Shown: piece by piece, positions 1 to 4,456 of the stretch | How the letters are laid out: each line of letters begins with the position of its first letter | Position numbering within the stretch: the stretch's first letter is position 1 | Source of the DNA: an uncultured Tabrizicola sp. | Lineage (GTDB): Bacteria > Pseudomonadota > Alphaproteobacteria > Rhodobacterales > Rhodobacteraceae | Direction of reading: 5' to 3' | Length of the DNA: 7,718 nt | Assembly (NCBI GenBank): GCA_937858255.1 | Contig: CALLZQ010000474.1 | Location: 1-7,718 of the forward strand | The notes under the pieces: generated by a model | Told to the model about the DNA's origin: nothing | Database searches by the model: none | Seen by the model: the letters and a program-made list of their open reading frames with translations, nothing else | Translations under genes and position numbers: made by a program

Positions 1-390
1 GATCAGGAAGGTGTGCGCGATCGAGACGCCGGTAAACGCCTTGAAGATCCAGGCCATCGACAGGCCCATGACAGCGGCATAGGCGTAGAAGAACAACTGC
101 GCGGCGGCGACCGACAGGCGCTGAAGCACGGCGCCAAAGGCAAAGACCATGATCAGCGGCGCGAACATCACCACCCAGCCGAGGATATTCGGCTGTAGGG
201 TCATCGGGTCGCGGAATACCGAGAACAGCGCATCCGAGGTGCCGACAGCCCAGGCGACGCCGCCGGTCAGCAGCATGCCCACGGACATCAGCCCGTAAAC
301 CTTGTTCATATGGGCGCGAAGCCCCTGATCGATCTGTGCGGCGGCCTGCGTCCCCAGGCCGGCCGTGCGGATCGTATTATAGTCAGCCAT
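1..390 (-). CDS. Bax inhibitor-1/YccA family membrane protein (5' part)
   Basis: Only the first 130 codons are present; the gene runs off the left edge, so about half of a usual 230-260 residue BI-1/YccA protein is missing. The start is the ATG at 390-388, preceded by a GGAGGC ribosome site. The protein begins MADYNTIRTAG and has a polar N-terminus with an NKVYGLMSVGMLLTGG stretch, typical of bacterial YccA/BI-1 proteins. Three hydrophobic segments are visible, at about residues 32-50, 70-88 and 97-118, so it is an inner-membrane protein. Members of the family are linked to membrane stress, calcium leak and FtsH control in other bacteria; the role here is inferred only at family level. It has its own promoter and is separated by 142 bp from the DUF1127 gene on the same strand, so an operon with that gene is possible but not required. 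The family call is fairly sure, the function is not. Confidence 0.88.
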   Translation of the reverse strand, partial: MADYNTIRTAGLGTQAAAQIDQGLRAHMNKVYGLMSVGMLLTGGVAWAVGTSDALFSVFRDPMTLQPNILGWVVMFAPLIMVFAFGAVLQRLSVAAAQLFFYAYAAVMGLSMAWIFKAFTGVSIAHTFLI

Positions 391-532
391 TGAAGCCTCC
401 GAAGTTGAACCCTGTCCCGCGCCACCCTGAACGGGCGCGCGGGTATCGGTGGAAATATCGGGACTTCCCTTCACGATTTCAAGACGTCAGGCCGGTTTGC
501 CACGCATGAACTCGTAGAATTGCTGCGGGTTT
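391..532. other. Gap between DUF1127 and BI-1 genes
   Basis: This stretch of 142 bases holds the BI-1 promoter and leader. I see no convincing terminator for the DUF1127 gene. On the minus strand a protein-like tail (reading NPQQFYEFMRGKPA, stop at 489-487) exists in a different frame from DUF1127, but it has no start codon or ribosome site of its own in the gap. Confidence 0.4.
454..482 (-). promoter_or_regulatory. Sigma-70-type promoter of the BI-1/YccA gene
   Basis: On the minus strand a -35 box TTGAAA (482-477) is followed after exactly 17 bases by GATATT (459-454), matching the consensus at 5 of 6 and 4 of 6 positions. Transcription would begin near 447, giving a leader of about 57 bases before the ATG at 390. 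No alternative with correct spacing was found in this gap. Seen directly in the sequence; activity is inferred. Confidence 0.45.
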
Positions 533-772
533 TTACAGCGCCCAGCGGCTGGCGGCGGCGGGAATATCCCAAAGCGGGCGGCTGGCCTCGTTTTCGGCCT
601 CTTGACGGCCAAGGCCGATGTCGCGCAGGGCATGCGCATCAAGCTGGGCCAGAGTGTGACGCTGACGCTGAGCGGCCAGAGCGGCCCGCAGCACTGTCAG
701 AAGGCGCGGGGCGCTGCCAACCGTCTGCACGCGCCGGGTGGCGAACGTTGCGGTGTGGAGCGAGGCGAACAT
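533..772 (-). CDS. DUF1127 domain small protein
   Basis: This is a 79-residue basic protein. The ATG at 772-770 is chosen because AAAGGA lies six bases upstream; a TTG at 787 in the same frame has no such site. The DUF1127 (YjiS-like) signature is clear in the middle and C-terminal part: RQRHTLAQLDAHALRDIGLGRQEAENEASR, followed by a PLWDIP tail that often ends short alphaproteobacterial members. The N-terminal 30 residues are less conserved in character. Family members are small, often stress- or phosphate-responsive, and some have been implicated in RNA turnover through an arginine-rich region; nothing here specifies which. The gene is divergent from the LysR-type regulator and shares its promoter region, so it is a natural candidate target of that regulator. 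There is no obvious U-rich terminator after its stop. Confidence 0.82.
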   Translation of the reverse strand: MFASLHTATFATRRVQTVGSAPRLLTVLRAALAAQRQRHTLAQLDAHALRDIGLGRQEAENEASRPLWDIPAAASRWAL

Positions 773-800
773 GATGTGTCCTTTCAATCAATCGCGAAAC

Positions 801-826
801 CTGATGCGCACGACTCGGTGCATCAG
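801..826. repeat. Inverted repeat CTGATGC-N12-GCATCAG in the DUF1127 leader
   Basis: CTGATGC at 801-807 is the exact reverse complement of GCATCAG at 820-826. Allowing a two-base bulge the stem extends inward to nine pairs closing on GACTCG. It lies between the predicted start of DUF1127 transcription and its ribosome site, so in RNA it would form a hairpin about 28 bases upstream of the start codon. It could equally be a DNA-binding site upstream of the LysR gene. Confidence 0.45.
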
Positions 827-831
827 CATGC

Positions 832-860
832 TTGATATGAATAGGCTGTTCTGATCTATT
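832..860 (+). promoter_or_regulatory. Sigma-70-type promoter of the LysR gene
   Basis: TTGATA (832-837) and TCTATT (855-860) are separated by exactly 17 bases and match the consensus at 5 of 6 and 4 of 6 positions. Transcription would begin near 867, inside the palindrome at 858-872, leaving a leader of about 37 bases with AGGA at 892-895 as ribosome site. The overlap of -10 box, start point and palindrome suggests negative autoregulation, which is usual for LysR genes. Confidence 0.5.
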
Positions 861-866
861 CGTAAA
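838..866 (-). promoter_or_regulatory. Possible divergent promoter of the DUF1127 gene
   Basis: On the minus strand TTTACG (866-861) and TATTCA (843-838) lie 17 bases apart. The match is moderate (4 of 6 and 3 of 6). If real, its elements overlap the LysR promoter, so one bound regulator could act on both genes. Confidence 0.3.
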
Positions 867-872
867 ACGAAT
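839..872. promoter_or_regulatory. LysR-type operator: T-N11-A palindrome plus overlapping inverted repeat
   Basis: ATTCG-TAAAA-CGAAT at 858-872 is a perfect 5-bp palindrome with a T-N11-A core (859 to 871), the general LysR recognition shape. A second perfect inverted repeat, GAATAG (839-844)-N11-CTATTC (856-861), shares the central half-site. Three alternating half-sites in 34 bases resemble the recognition and activation sites occupied by LysR tetramers. It lies between the divergent LysR and DUF1127 genes, so the neighbouring regulator is the likely ligand. That assignment is inference. Confidence 0.6.
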
Positions 873-903
873 GCTTTTGAACTCTCGAATCAGGAATTGT
901 GAT

Positions 904-1782
904 ATGCCGCGCAATCTCGACATGGTGGCCCTGCGCTCTTTCGTGGCGGTGGCGGATGCCGGGGGGGTCACACGCGCCTCTGGTTTCCTGAACCTGACGC
1001 AATCGGCGGTCTCGATGCAGATCAGGCGGCTGGAAGAAATGCTGGGGGTCGAGTTGCTGGACCGCTCGGGCCGGCAGGTGGCGCTGACCGCAGCGGGTGA
1101 GGCGCTTCTGGGCTATGCCCGCAAGATGCTGGCCCTGAACGATGAGGCGATGAGCCGGCTCACCCGCGACCCGCATGAGGGCGAAATAGTCCTGGGGGTG
1201 CCGCATGACATCGTTTATCCGGTGATCCCACAGGTGCTGCAACATTTCGCGCGCAGCTATCCCAAGATGAAGGTCACGCTGATTTCCTCTTTCACCCGGG
1301 TTCTGAAATCGCAATTCGGGCGGGGGGAATGCGATATCATCCTGACCACCGAGGACGGGGTGGAACCCGAGGGTGAAACATTGGCCGAACTGCCGCTGAT
1401 CTGGGTCGGCGCGCCGGGGGGGATGGCCTGGCGCCATCGGCCGCTGCGACTGGCCTATGAGCATAACTGTATCTTTCGGCAGAGTGTGCAGGCCGCGCTG
1501 GATGCCGCCGGCATTGCCTGGCAGATGGCGGTCGAAAGTGACTCGACCCGCACCATCGAGGCAAGCGTGAGTGCCGATCTGGCAGTGCATACCGTGCTGG
1601 CCGGCTCAGAGCCGCCCTATGTCGAGCGGATCGCGCATGGCGGGGCTTTGCCTGAACTCAAGCGGATGAAGGTGAACATGTATGTGGCGGACCCGGCACA
1701 TAGCACTACCGTCACCGAGCTTGCCGGGCTGATCCGCCGCGCCTATGCCGCGCGTAACGGCAAGCAGCAGGCGGTGGCCTGA
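904..1782 (+). CDS. LysR-family transcriptional regulator (LrhA/HexA-like N-terminus)
   Basis: The product is 292 residues, the normal length for the family. The ATG at 904 is chosen over the in-frame ATG at 871 because AGGA lies eight bases before it and because MPRNLDMVALRSFVAVAD is the usual LrhA-type beginning; the earlier ATG also sits inside the operator palindrome. The winged helix-turn-helix occupies about residues 5-64, with recognition-helix region LTQSAVSMQIRRLEEMLG at 31-48, followed by a linker helix (65-90) and a periplasmic-binding-like effector domain from about 94 (EIVLGVPHDIVYPVIPQVL) to 280. The effector cannot be read from the sequence. It is divergent from the DUF1127 gene with a T-N11-A site between them, which suggests autoregulation and control of that gene. 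Downstream it converges on the MDR gene with only three bases between the stop codons. Confidence 0.93.
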   Translation: MPRNLDMVALRSFVAVADAGGVTRASGFLNLTQSAVSMQIRRLEEMLGVELLDRSGRQVALTAAGEALLGYARKMLALNDEAMSRLTRDPHEGEIVLGVPHDIVYPVIPQVLQHFARSYPKMKVTLISSFTRVLKSQFGRGECDIILTTEDGVEPEGETLAELPLIWVGAPGGMAWRHRPLRLAYEHNCIFRQSVQAALDAAGIAWQMAVESDSTRTIEASVSADLAVHTVLAGSEPPYVERIAHGGALPELKRMKVNMYVADPAHSTTVTELAGLIRRAYAARNGKQQAVA

Positions 1783-1795
1783 GGGTCAGGCCATC
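1773..1795. terminator. Bidirectional hairpin over two convergent stop codons
   Basis: TGGCCTGA (1775-1782) and TCAGGCCA (1786-1793) form a perfect 8-bp stem with a GGG loop, extended to ten pairs by a G-T wobble and a G-C pair. Both stop codons, TGA of the LysR gene and TGA of the minus-strand MDR gene, lie inside the stem. Neither side has a T-rich run, so it is not a standard intrinsic terminator. It may still stop or pause both transcripts or protect their 3' ends. Confidence 0.5.
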
Positions 1796-2748
1796 ACTAC
1801 CACCACCTTGCCGGTGGCGGTACGGTTCTTCAGCATCTCCAGCCCTTCGGGCAGCCGCTCCAGCGGCAGGCGGGCCGAAATATGCGGCCGCAGCCCGCCC
1901 TCTTGATACCAGGCGAACAGGCTGCGCAGGCTGTCGGTCAGCAGATCGGGGGCGAAATGCAGATAACCGCCCCACCAGAACCCCATGACCGAAACATTCT
2001 TGACCAGCAGATGATTGGCGGGAATTTGCGGCACCGTGCCACTGGCAAAACCGATGGCGAGAATGCGTCCGTCGGGGCGCATCGCCCGCAGAGCCGCCTC
2101 AAATCCGTCGCCCCCCACCGCGTCATAGGCGACATCAATGCCGCCAAGCGCCCGCAATTGCGCCTTGAGATCTGGTGTTTCGCTGTCAATGGCAATGTCG
2201 GCGCCGGCGGTCCGGGCAATCTCGCATTTCTCGGCCCCGCGTGCGGTGGCGATCACCCGGGCGCCCATCCGCTTGCCGATCTCGACCGCTGTCAGGCCGA
2301 CGCCGCCCGCGGCGCCCGTGACCAGCAATGTCTCACCTGCGGCCAGCCGCGCCTTATGCGTCAGCGCCAGATGTGAGGTGCCATAGGCCACCAGAAAAGC
2401 CGCGGCATCGTCAAAGGGCATCGCATCGGGCAGGGGGATCAGCCGTGCCGCATCAAAGAGGCCATAATCGGCCAGCCCGCCCTGACCGCCATAACAGGCA
2501 ATGCGCGTGCCCGGGGCCGGGCCTGTGGTTTCTGGCCCCAGAGCCTCGACCACCCCGGCGCATTCAAGGCCGGGAACGAAGGGCAGATCCGGCATTTCCT
2601 GATACTTGCCGCGCGCCATCAGCAGATCGGCAAAGTTCAGCCCGCAAGCGTGAATGCGGATCAGCGCCTGCCCCTTGGCCGGGGGGGCGATATCGCATTC
2701 GGCCAGCCGTGCGGGGACCTCGAAACTCTCCACCTGCCATGCGCGCAT
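1786..2748 (-). CDS. NADPH:quinone oxidoreductase-like MDR-family protein
   Basis: The product is 320 residues, normal for zinc-free medium-chain reductases. The ATG at 2748-2746 has AAAGGA six bases upstream; the frame is open further up to 2862, but that part has no ribosome site and unlike composition. The N-terminal GroES-like domain has GLNFADLLMARGKY (36-49) and the PGLECAGVVEALG motif (59-71), typical of quinone oxidoreductases. The Rossmann NADPH fold has GAAGGVGLTAVEIG (145-158) and YDAVGG (208-213), and the protein ends with the family tail TGKVVVV. No structural zinc cysteine cluster is seen. It should reduce quinones or related alpha,beta-unsaturated carbonyls with NADPH in the cytoplasm; the true substrate is unknown. 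It stands alone on its strand, with a promoter and clustered TTGC-N5-GCAA repeats upstream that suggest dedicated control. Confidence 0.9.
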   Translation of the reverse strand: MRAWQVESFEVPARLAECDIAPPAKGQALIRIHACGLNFADLLMARGKYQEMPDLPFVPGLECAGVVEALGPETTGPAPGTRIACYGGQGGLADYGLFDAARLIPLPDAMPFDDAAAFLVAYGTSHLALTHKARLAAGETLLVTGAAGGVGLTAVEIGKRMGARVIATARGAEKCEIARTAGADIAIDSETPDLKAQLRALGGIDVAYDAVGGDGFEAALRAMRPDGRILAIGFASGTVPQIPANHLLVKNVSVMGFWWGGYLHFAPDLLTDSLRSLFAWYQEGGLRPHISARLPLERLPEGLEMLKNRTATGKVVVVMA

Positions 2749-2773
2749 CTGCCATCCTTTCGCAATTGCAGCA

Positions 2774-2802
2774 TTTTTACGGCACCCTCGCCGCGCCGGC
2801 AA
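2774..2802 (-). promoter_or_regulatory. Sigma-70-type promoter of the MDR gene
   Basis: On the minus strand TTGCCG (2802-2797) and TAAAAA (2779-2774) are separated by 17 bases, each matching the consensus at 4 of 6. The start of transcription would be near 2767, about 19 bases before the ATG, which leaves just enough room for the AAAGGA ribosome site. A GCAATTGC palindrome at 2762-2769 would lie at the transcription start. Confidence 0.4.
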
Positions 2803-2814
2803 ATGAAAAGGCTG

Positions 2815-2869
2815 TTGCAATATGCAAAAAGACGCAGGAATTGATTGCGAACTGCAACGCATTATGCAA
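2815..2869. promoter_or_regulatory. Cluster of TTGC-N5-GCAA operator-like repeats
   Basis: TTGCAATATGCAA (2815-2827) and TTGCGAACTGCAA (2845-2857) are both TTGC-N5-GCAA palindromes, 30 bases apart start to start, which is close to three helical turns. A degenerate third copy, ACGCATTATGCAA, follows at 2857-2869. The first two would be centred about 54 and 84 bases upstream of the predicted MDR transcription start, positions usual for an activator. The shape recalls the TTTGCAAA-type sites described for ScfR regulators such as RamB and PccR, but the regulator is not known. Confidence 0.5.
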
Positions 2870-2937
2870 CACTCTTTTTAAGTGTTTCCTTATCATTTTT
2901 TGCGTCTATGGGGAGAACGGCCCGATTGCTGCTCAAC

Positions 2938-2957
2938 CGTACAATTTGACCTGTACG
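2938..2957. promoter_or_regulatory. Palindrome CGTACA-N8-TGTACG, possible enhancer site
   Basis: CGTACA (2938-2943) and TGTACG (2952-2957) form a perfect 6-bp inverted repeat around eight bases. Its centre lies about 98 bases upstream of the start point predicted for the nearer sigma-54-like element, a usual distance for a bacterial enhancer-binding protein. No named activator consensus fits; the NifA pattern TGT-N10-ACA is not matched. Confidence 0.35.
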
Positions 2958-2990
2958 AAAGGAGAGAATTGGTCGTGGCGGCGCGCAGGT

Positions 2991-3006
2991 TGGCAAGAAA
3001 GTTGCG
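2991..3006 (+). promoter_or_regulatory. Sigma-54-like -24/-12 element, upstream copy
   Basis: TGGCAAGAAAGTTGCG has the invariant GG and GC at the required ten-base spacing and matches TGGCACG-N4-TTGC(A/T) except for A at the sixth position and G at the last. It lies 29 bases upstream of a second, closer copy. Transcription would begin near 3017. Confidence 0.45.
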
Positions 3007-3019
3007 GGACAGGCGACTT

Positions 3020-3035
3020 TGGCACACCTGTTGCT
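3020..3035 (+). promoter_or_regulatory. Sigma-54-like -24/-12 promoter of the XRE gene
   Basis: TGGCACACCTGTTGCT agrees with the sigma-54 consensus TGGCACG-N4-TTGC(A/T) at every specified position but one (A for G at position seven), with correct GG-to-GC spacing. Transcription would begin near 3046, giving a leader of about 24 bases that contains the AAGGAG ribosome site. No good sigma-70 pair with correct spacing was found close to this gene, which supports the reading. Activity by RpoN is inferred. Confidence 0.55.
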
Positions 3036-3069
3036 TAGTGTACTTAGGGAAGGTAACAAGGAGTCTGGT

Positions 3070-3432
3070 ATGAAGCACCCTGTCGATGCCCATGTTGGCA
3101 AACGCATCCGCCATCGTCGCTGGATGGTCGGGATGACGCAACAGCAACTGGCCGACAAGGTCGGGATCAAGTTCCAGCAGATTCAGAAGTACGAAACCGG
3201 CATGAACCGGGTCAGTGCTTCGCGTCTTTGGGAGATTGCCGAGGCGCTTGGGGTCACGATCTCGTTCTTTTTCGAAGGGCTGTCGGGTGAGGGCGTTGCC
3301 GCCTCGGCCCCGGCGGGCGACATTCTGGCGGATAAAGAGGCGCTGGAACTTGTCCGGTCCTACTATGCGATCCCCGAGGCGCAGCGCCGCCGGTTGTTCG
3401 ATCTGGCCCGCGTTCTGAGCGACGTCGCCTGA
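3070..3432 (+). CDS. XRE-family helix-turn-helix regulator (PraR-like)
   Basis: The product is 120 residues. The ATG at 3070 is chosen because AAGGAG (3058-3063) lies six bases before it; an in-frame ATG at 3019 overlaps the sigma-54-like element and has no ribosome site. The Cro/C1-type domain spans about residues 9-66 (VGKRIRHRRWMVGMTQQQLADKVG, then FQQIQKYETGMNRVSASRLWEIAEALGV). It is followed by ISFFFEG, a short variable linker (about 71-84) and a C-terminal amphipathic segment (ALELVRSYYAIPEAQRRRLFDLARVLS). This arrangement is that of the rhizobial PraR/PhrR group and many similar alphaproteobacterial regulators linked to quorum sensing, biofilm or stress. Its targets cannot be read here. 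Tandem sigma-54-like elements precede it and a HisN-type phosphatase gene follows after 108 bases. Confidence 0.92.
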   Translation: MKHPVDAHVGKRIRHRRWMVGMTQQQLADKVGIKFQQIQKYETGMNRVSASRLWEIAEALGVTISFFFEGLSGEGVAASAPAGDILADKEALELVRSYYAIPEAQRRRLFDLARVLSDVA

Positions 3433-3441
3433 CCCTGATCT

Positions 3442-3460
3442 CTGGCGGGGAAACCGCCAG
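3442..3460 (+). terminator. Hairpin after the XRE gene
   Basis: CTGGCGG (3442-3448) and CCGCCAG (3454-3460) form a perfect 7-bp GC-rich stem with a GGAAA loop, ten bases after the XRE stop. There is no T-run after it, so full termination is uncertain; attenuation or mRNA 3'-end protection before the phosphatase gene is equally possible. A TTGACC box (3473-3478) beyond it may be part of a separate phosphatase promoter, but I find no convincing -10 partner. Confidence 0.4.
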
Positions 3461-3540
3461 TGAAGCGATGTCTTGACCTTTGACGGGGGCAGCGTTAGCG
3501 CCCTCGTAAGGTGCATTTCATCAACAGCCCGGGGCCGGAC

Positions 3541-4341
3541 ATGTCTGATCTTTCTGCCGCGACCATCGCCGAACTGGTTTCGACGGCGCATGAACTGGCC
3601 GATGCCGCCCGAGAGGCGACCCTGGCGCATTTCCGCCGTACCGATCTGGCGGCAGAGACCAAAGAGACCGACCGCTTTGATCCGGTGACCGTGGCCGACC
3701 GCCTGTCGGAAGAGCGGATGCGCGCCATTCTGGCGCGTCGTCGCCCGCAAGACGGGATTTTGGGCGAAGAGTTCGGCAGCCTGGCTGGCACTTCGGGCCT
3801 GACCTGGGTGCTGGACCCGATTGATGGCACGCGCGGCTATCTCTCGGGCACGCCGACCTGGGGTGTGCTGATCTCGGTCGCCGATGCCAGCGGCCCGATC
3901 TATGGGCTGATCGACCAACCCTATATCCGTGAGCGTTTCGAGGGCGGCTTTGGCCGCGCCCGCGTGGTTGGCCCCACGGGCGAAGCGCGCTTGCGCTGCC
4001 GACCTGCGCGCCCATTGTCCGAAGCGATCCTGTTTTCGACCTTTCCCGAGGTGGGAACGGTCGAGGAAGGCGCCGCCTTTCGCCGTGTCTCGTCCCGGGC
4101 CCGGCTGACGCGCTATGGCACCGACTGCTATGCCTATGGGCTGGTCGCGGCGGGCATGATCGACGCGGTGATCGAGGCGGGTTTGCAAGCCTATGACGTT
4201 CAGGCCCCGATCGCGGTGATTCAGGCGGCAGGCGGCCTCGTGACCGACTGGACCGGCGGCCCCTGCCATGCGGGTGGCCGGGTCGTGGCGGCGGCCAACC
4301 CCCAGATTCATGCCGAAATGCTGGCCTTGCTGAACGGCTGA
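3541..4341 (+). CDS. hisN: HisN-type histidinol-phosphatase (inositol monophosphatase family)
   Basis: The product is 266 residues, the usual length. Motifs of the lithium-sensitive phosphatase superfamily are complete: GEE at 75-77, WVLDPIDGTRGY at 89-100 with metal ligands D92 and D95, and YDVQAPIAVIQAAGG at 218-232 with D219. The GTPTWGVLISV and GLIDQPYIRERF segments are typical of the HisN group, which dephosphorylates L-histidinol phosphate in histidine synthesis. Inositol-1-phosphatase or a related sugar phosphatase cannot be excluded from sequence alone. The ATG at 3541 gives the usual MSDLSAATIAEL beginning; a GTG at 3511 in frame would add ten residues and neither has a strong ribosome site, so the start is less sure than the family. 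The gene follows the XRE gene on the same strand, with a hairpin between them. Confidence 0.88.
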   Translation: MSDLSAATIAELVSTAHELADAAREATLAHFRRTDLAAETKETDRFDPVTVADRLSEERMRAILARRRPQDGILGEEFGSLAGTSGLTWVLDPIDGTRGYLSGTPTWGVLISVADASGPIYGLIDQPYIRERFEGGFGRARVVGPTGEARLRCRPARPLSEAILFSTFPEVGTVEEGAAFRRVSSRARLTRYGTDCYAYGLVAAGMIDAVIEAGLQAYDVQAPIAVIQAAGGLVTDWTGGPCHAGGRVVAAANPQIHAEMLALLNG

Positions 4342-4349
4342 CAGGGCGC

Positions 4350-4378
4350 TTGCCAGCTAGGGCCCCTGTGCCTAAACT
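4350..4378 (+). promoter_or_regulatory. Sigma-70-type promoter of the 8-oxoguanine deaminase-rraB unit
   Basis: TTGCCA (4350-4355) and TAAACT (4373-4378) lie exactly 17 bases apart and match the consensus at 5 of 6 and 4 of 6. Transcription would begin near 4385, leaving a leader of about 72 bases. This makes the deaminase-rraB pair a transcription unit separate from the phosphatase gene. Confidence 0.5.
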
Positions 4379-4380
4379 CT

Positions 4381-4400
4381 GGCTCGGCGGTATCCGAGTC
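4381..4400 (+). repeat. Hairpin at the start of the deaminase leader
   Basis: CTCGG (4383-4387) and CCGAG (4394-4398) pair around CGGTAT, extended outward by a G-T and a G-C pair. A pyrimidine-rich run CTTCCCCCTTCT follows. It could be the end of the phosphatase transcript or a structure at the 5' end of the deaminase mRNA. A second weak repeat, ACAGGG (4341-4346) / CCCTGT (4364-4369), lies before it. Confidence 0.3.
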
Positions 4401-4456
4401 CTTCCCCCTTCTGTCGGTCCGCCCGCGGTTCCACCGAAGGGGTCAAGGGAACCGCC

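Larger units (their letters stand above)
2749..3069. other. Regulatory intergenic region between the MDR and XRE genes
   Basis: These 321 bases contain no credible gene and are richer in A/T than their surroundings, with T-runs at 2874-2879 and 2895-2901. They hold a sigma-70-type promoter and TTGC-N5-GCAA repeats for the MDR gene, an AACACT-N7-AGTGTT inverted repeat at 2868-2886, a long-range repeat pair AGACGCA (2830-2836) / TGCGTCT (2901-2907), the palindrome at 2938-2957, and two sigma-54-like elements just before the XRE gene. These are listed separately where strong enough. Confidence 0.7.

Noticed and set aside
487..533. Protein-like minus-strand tail reading NPQQFYEFMRGKPA and a stop, just after the DUF1127 gene in another frame
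   Set aside because: It looks like a natural C-terminus, but upstream it is in frame only with an out-of-frame reading of DUF1127, which itself ends with its normal WDIP-type tail. No start or ribosome site was found, so I did not call a gene or a frameshift.
856..1590. A 244-codon minus-strand open frame antisense to the LysR gene
   Set aside because: Composition is that of an antisense shadow, and the LysR protein on the plus strand is complete and typical.
2328..3038. A 236-codon plus-strand open frame over the MDR gene and the intergenic region
   Set aside because: Proline/arginine-rich shadow with no domain. It would also run through the operator repeats, the palindrome and the sigma-54-like elements.
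3511..3540. GTG start adding ten residues to the phosphatase
   Set aside because: No ribosome site at a useful distance, and the added residues do not look like the family N-terminus. The ATG at 3541 is preferred, with some doubt.
2893..4311. A 472-codon open frame on the minus strand antisense to the XRE and hisN genes
   Set aside because: It is the shadow of high-GC coding DNA on the other strand. Its translation is rich in R, G, H and Q with no recognisable motif, while the plus-strand genes have complete family motifs.
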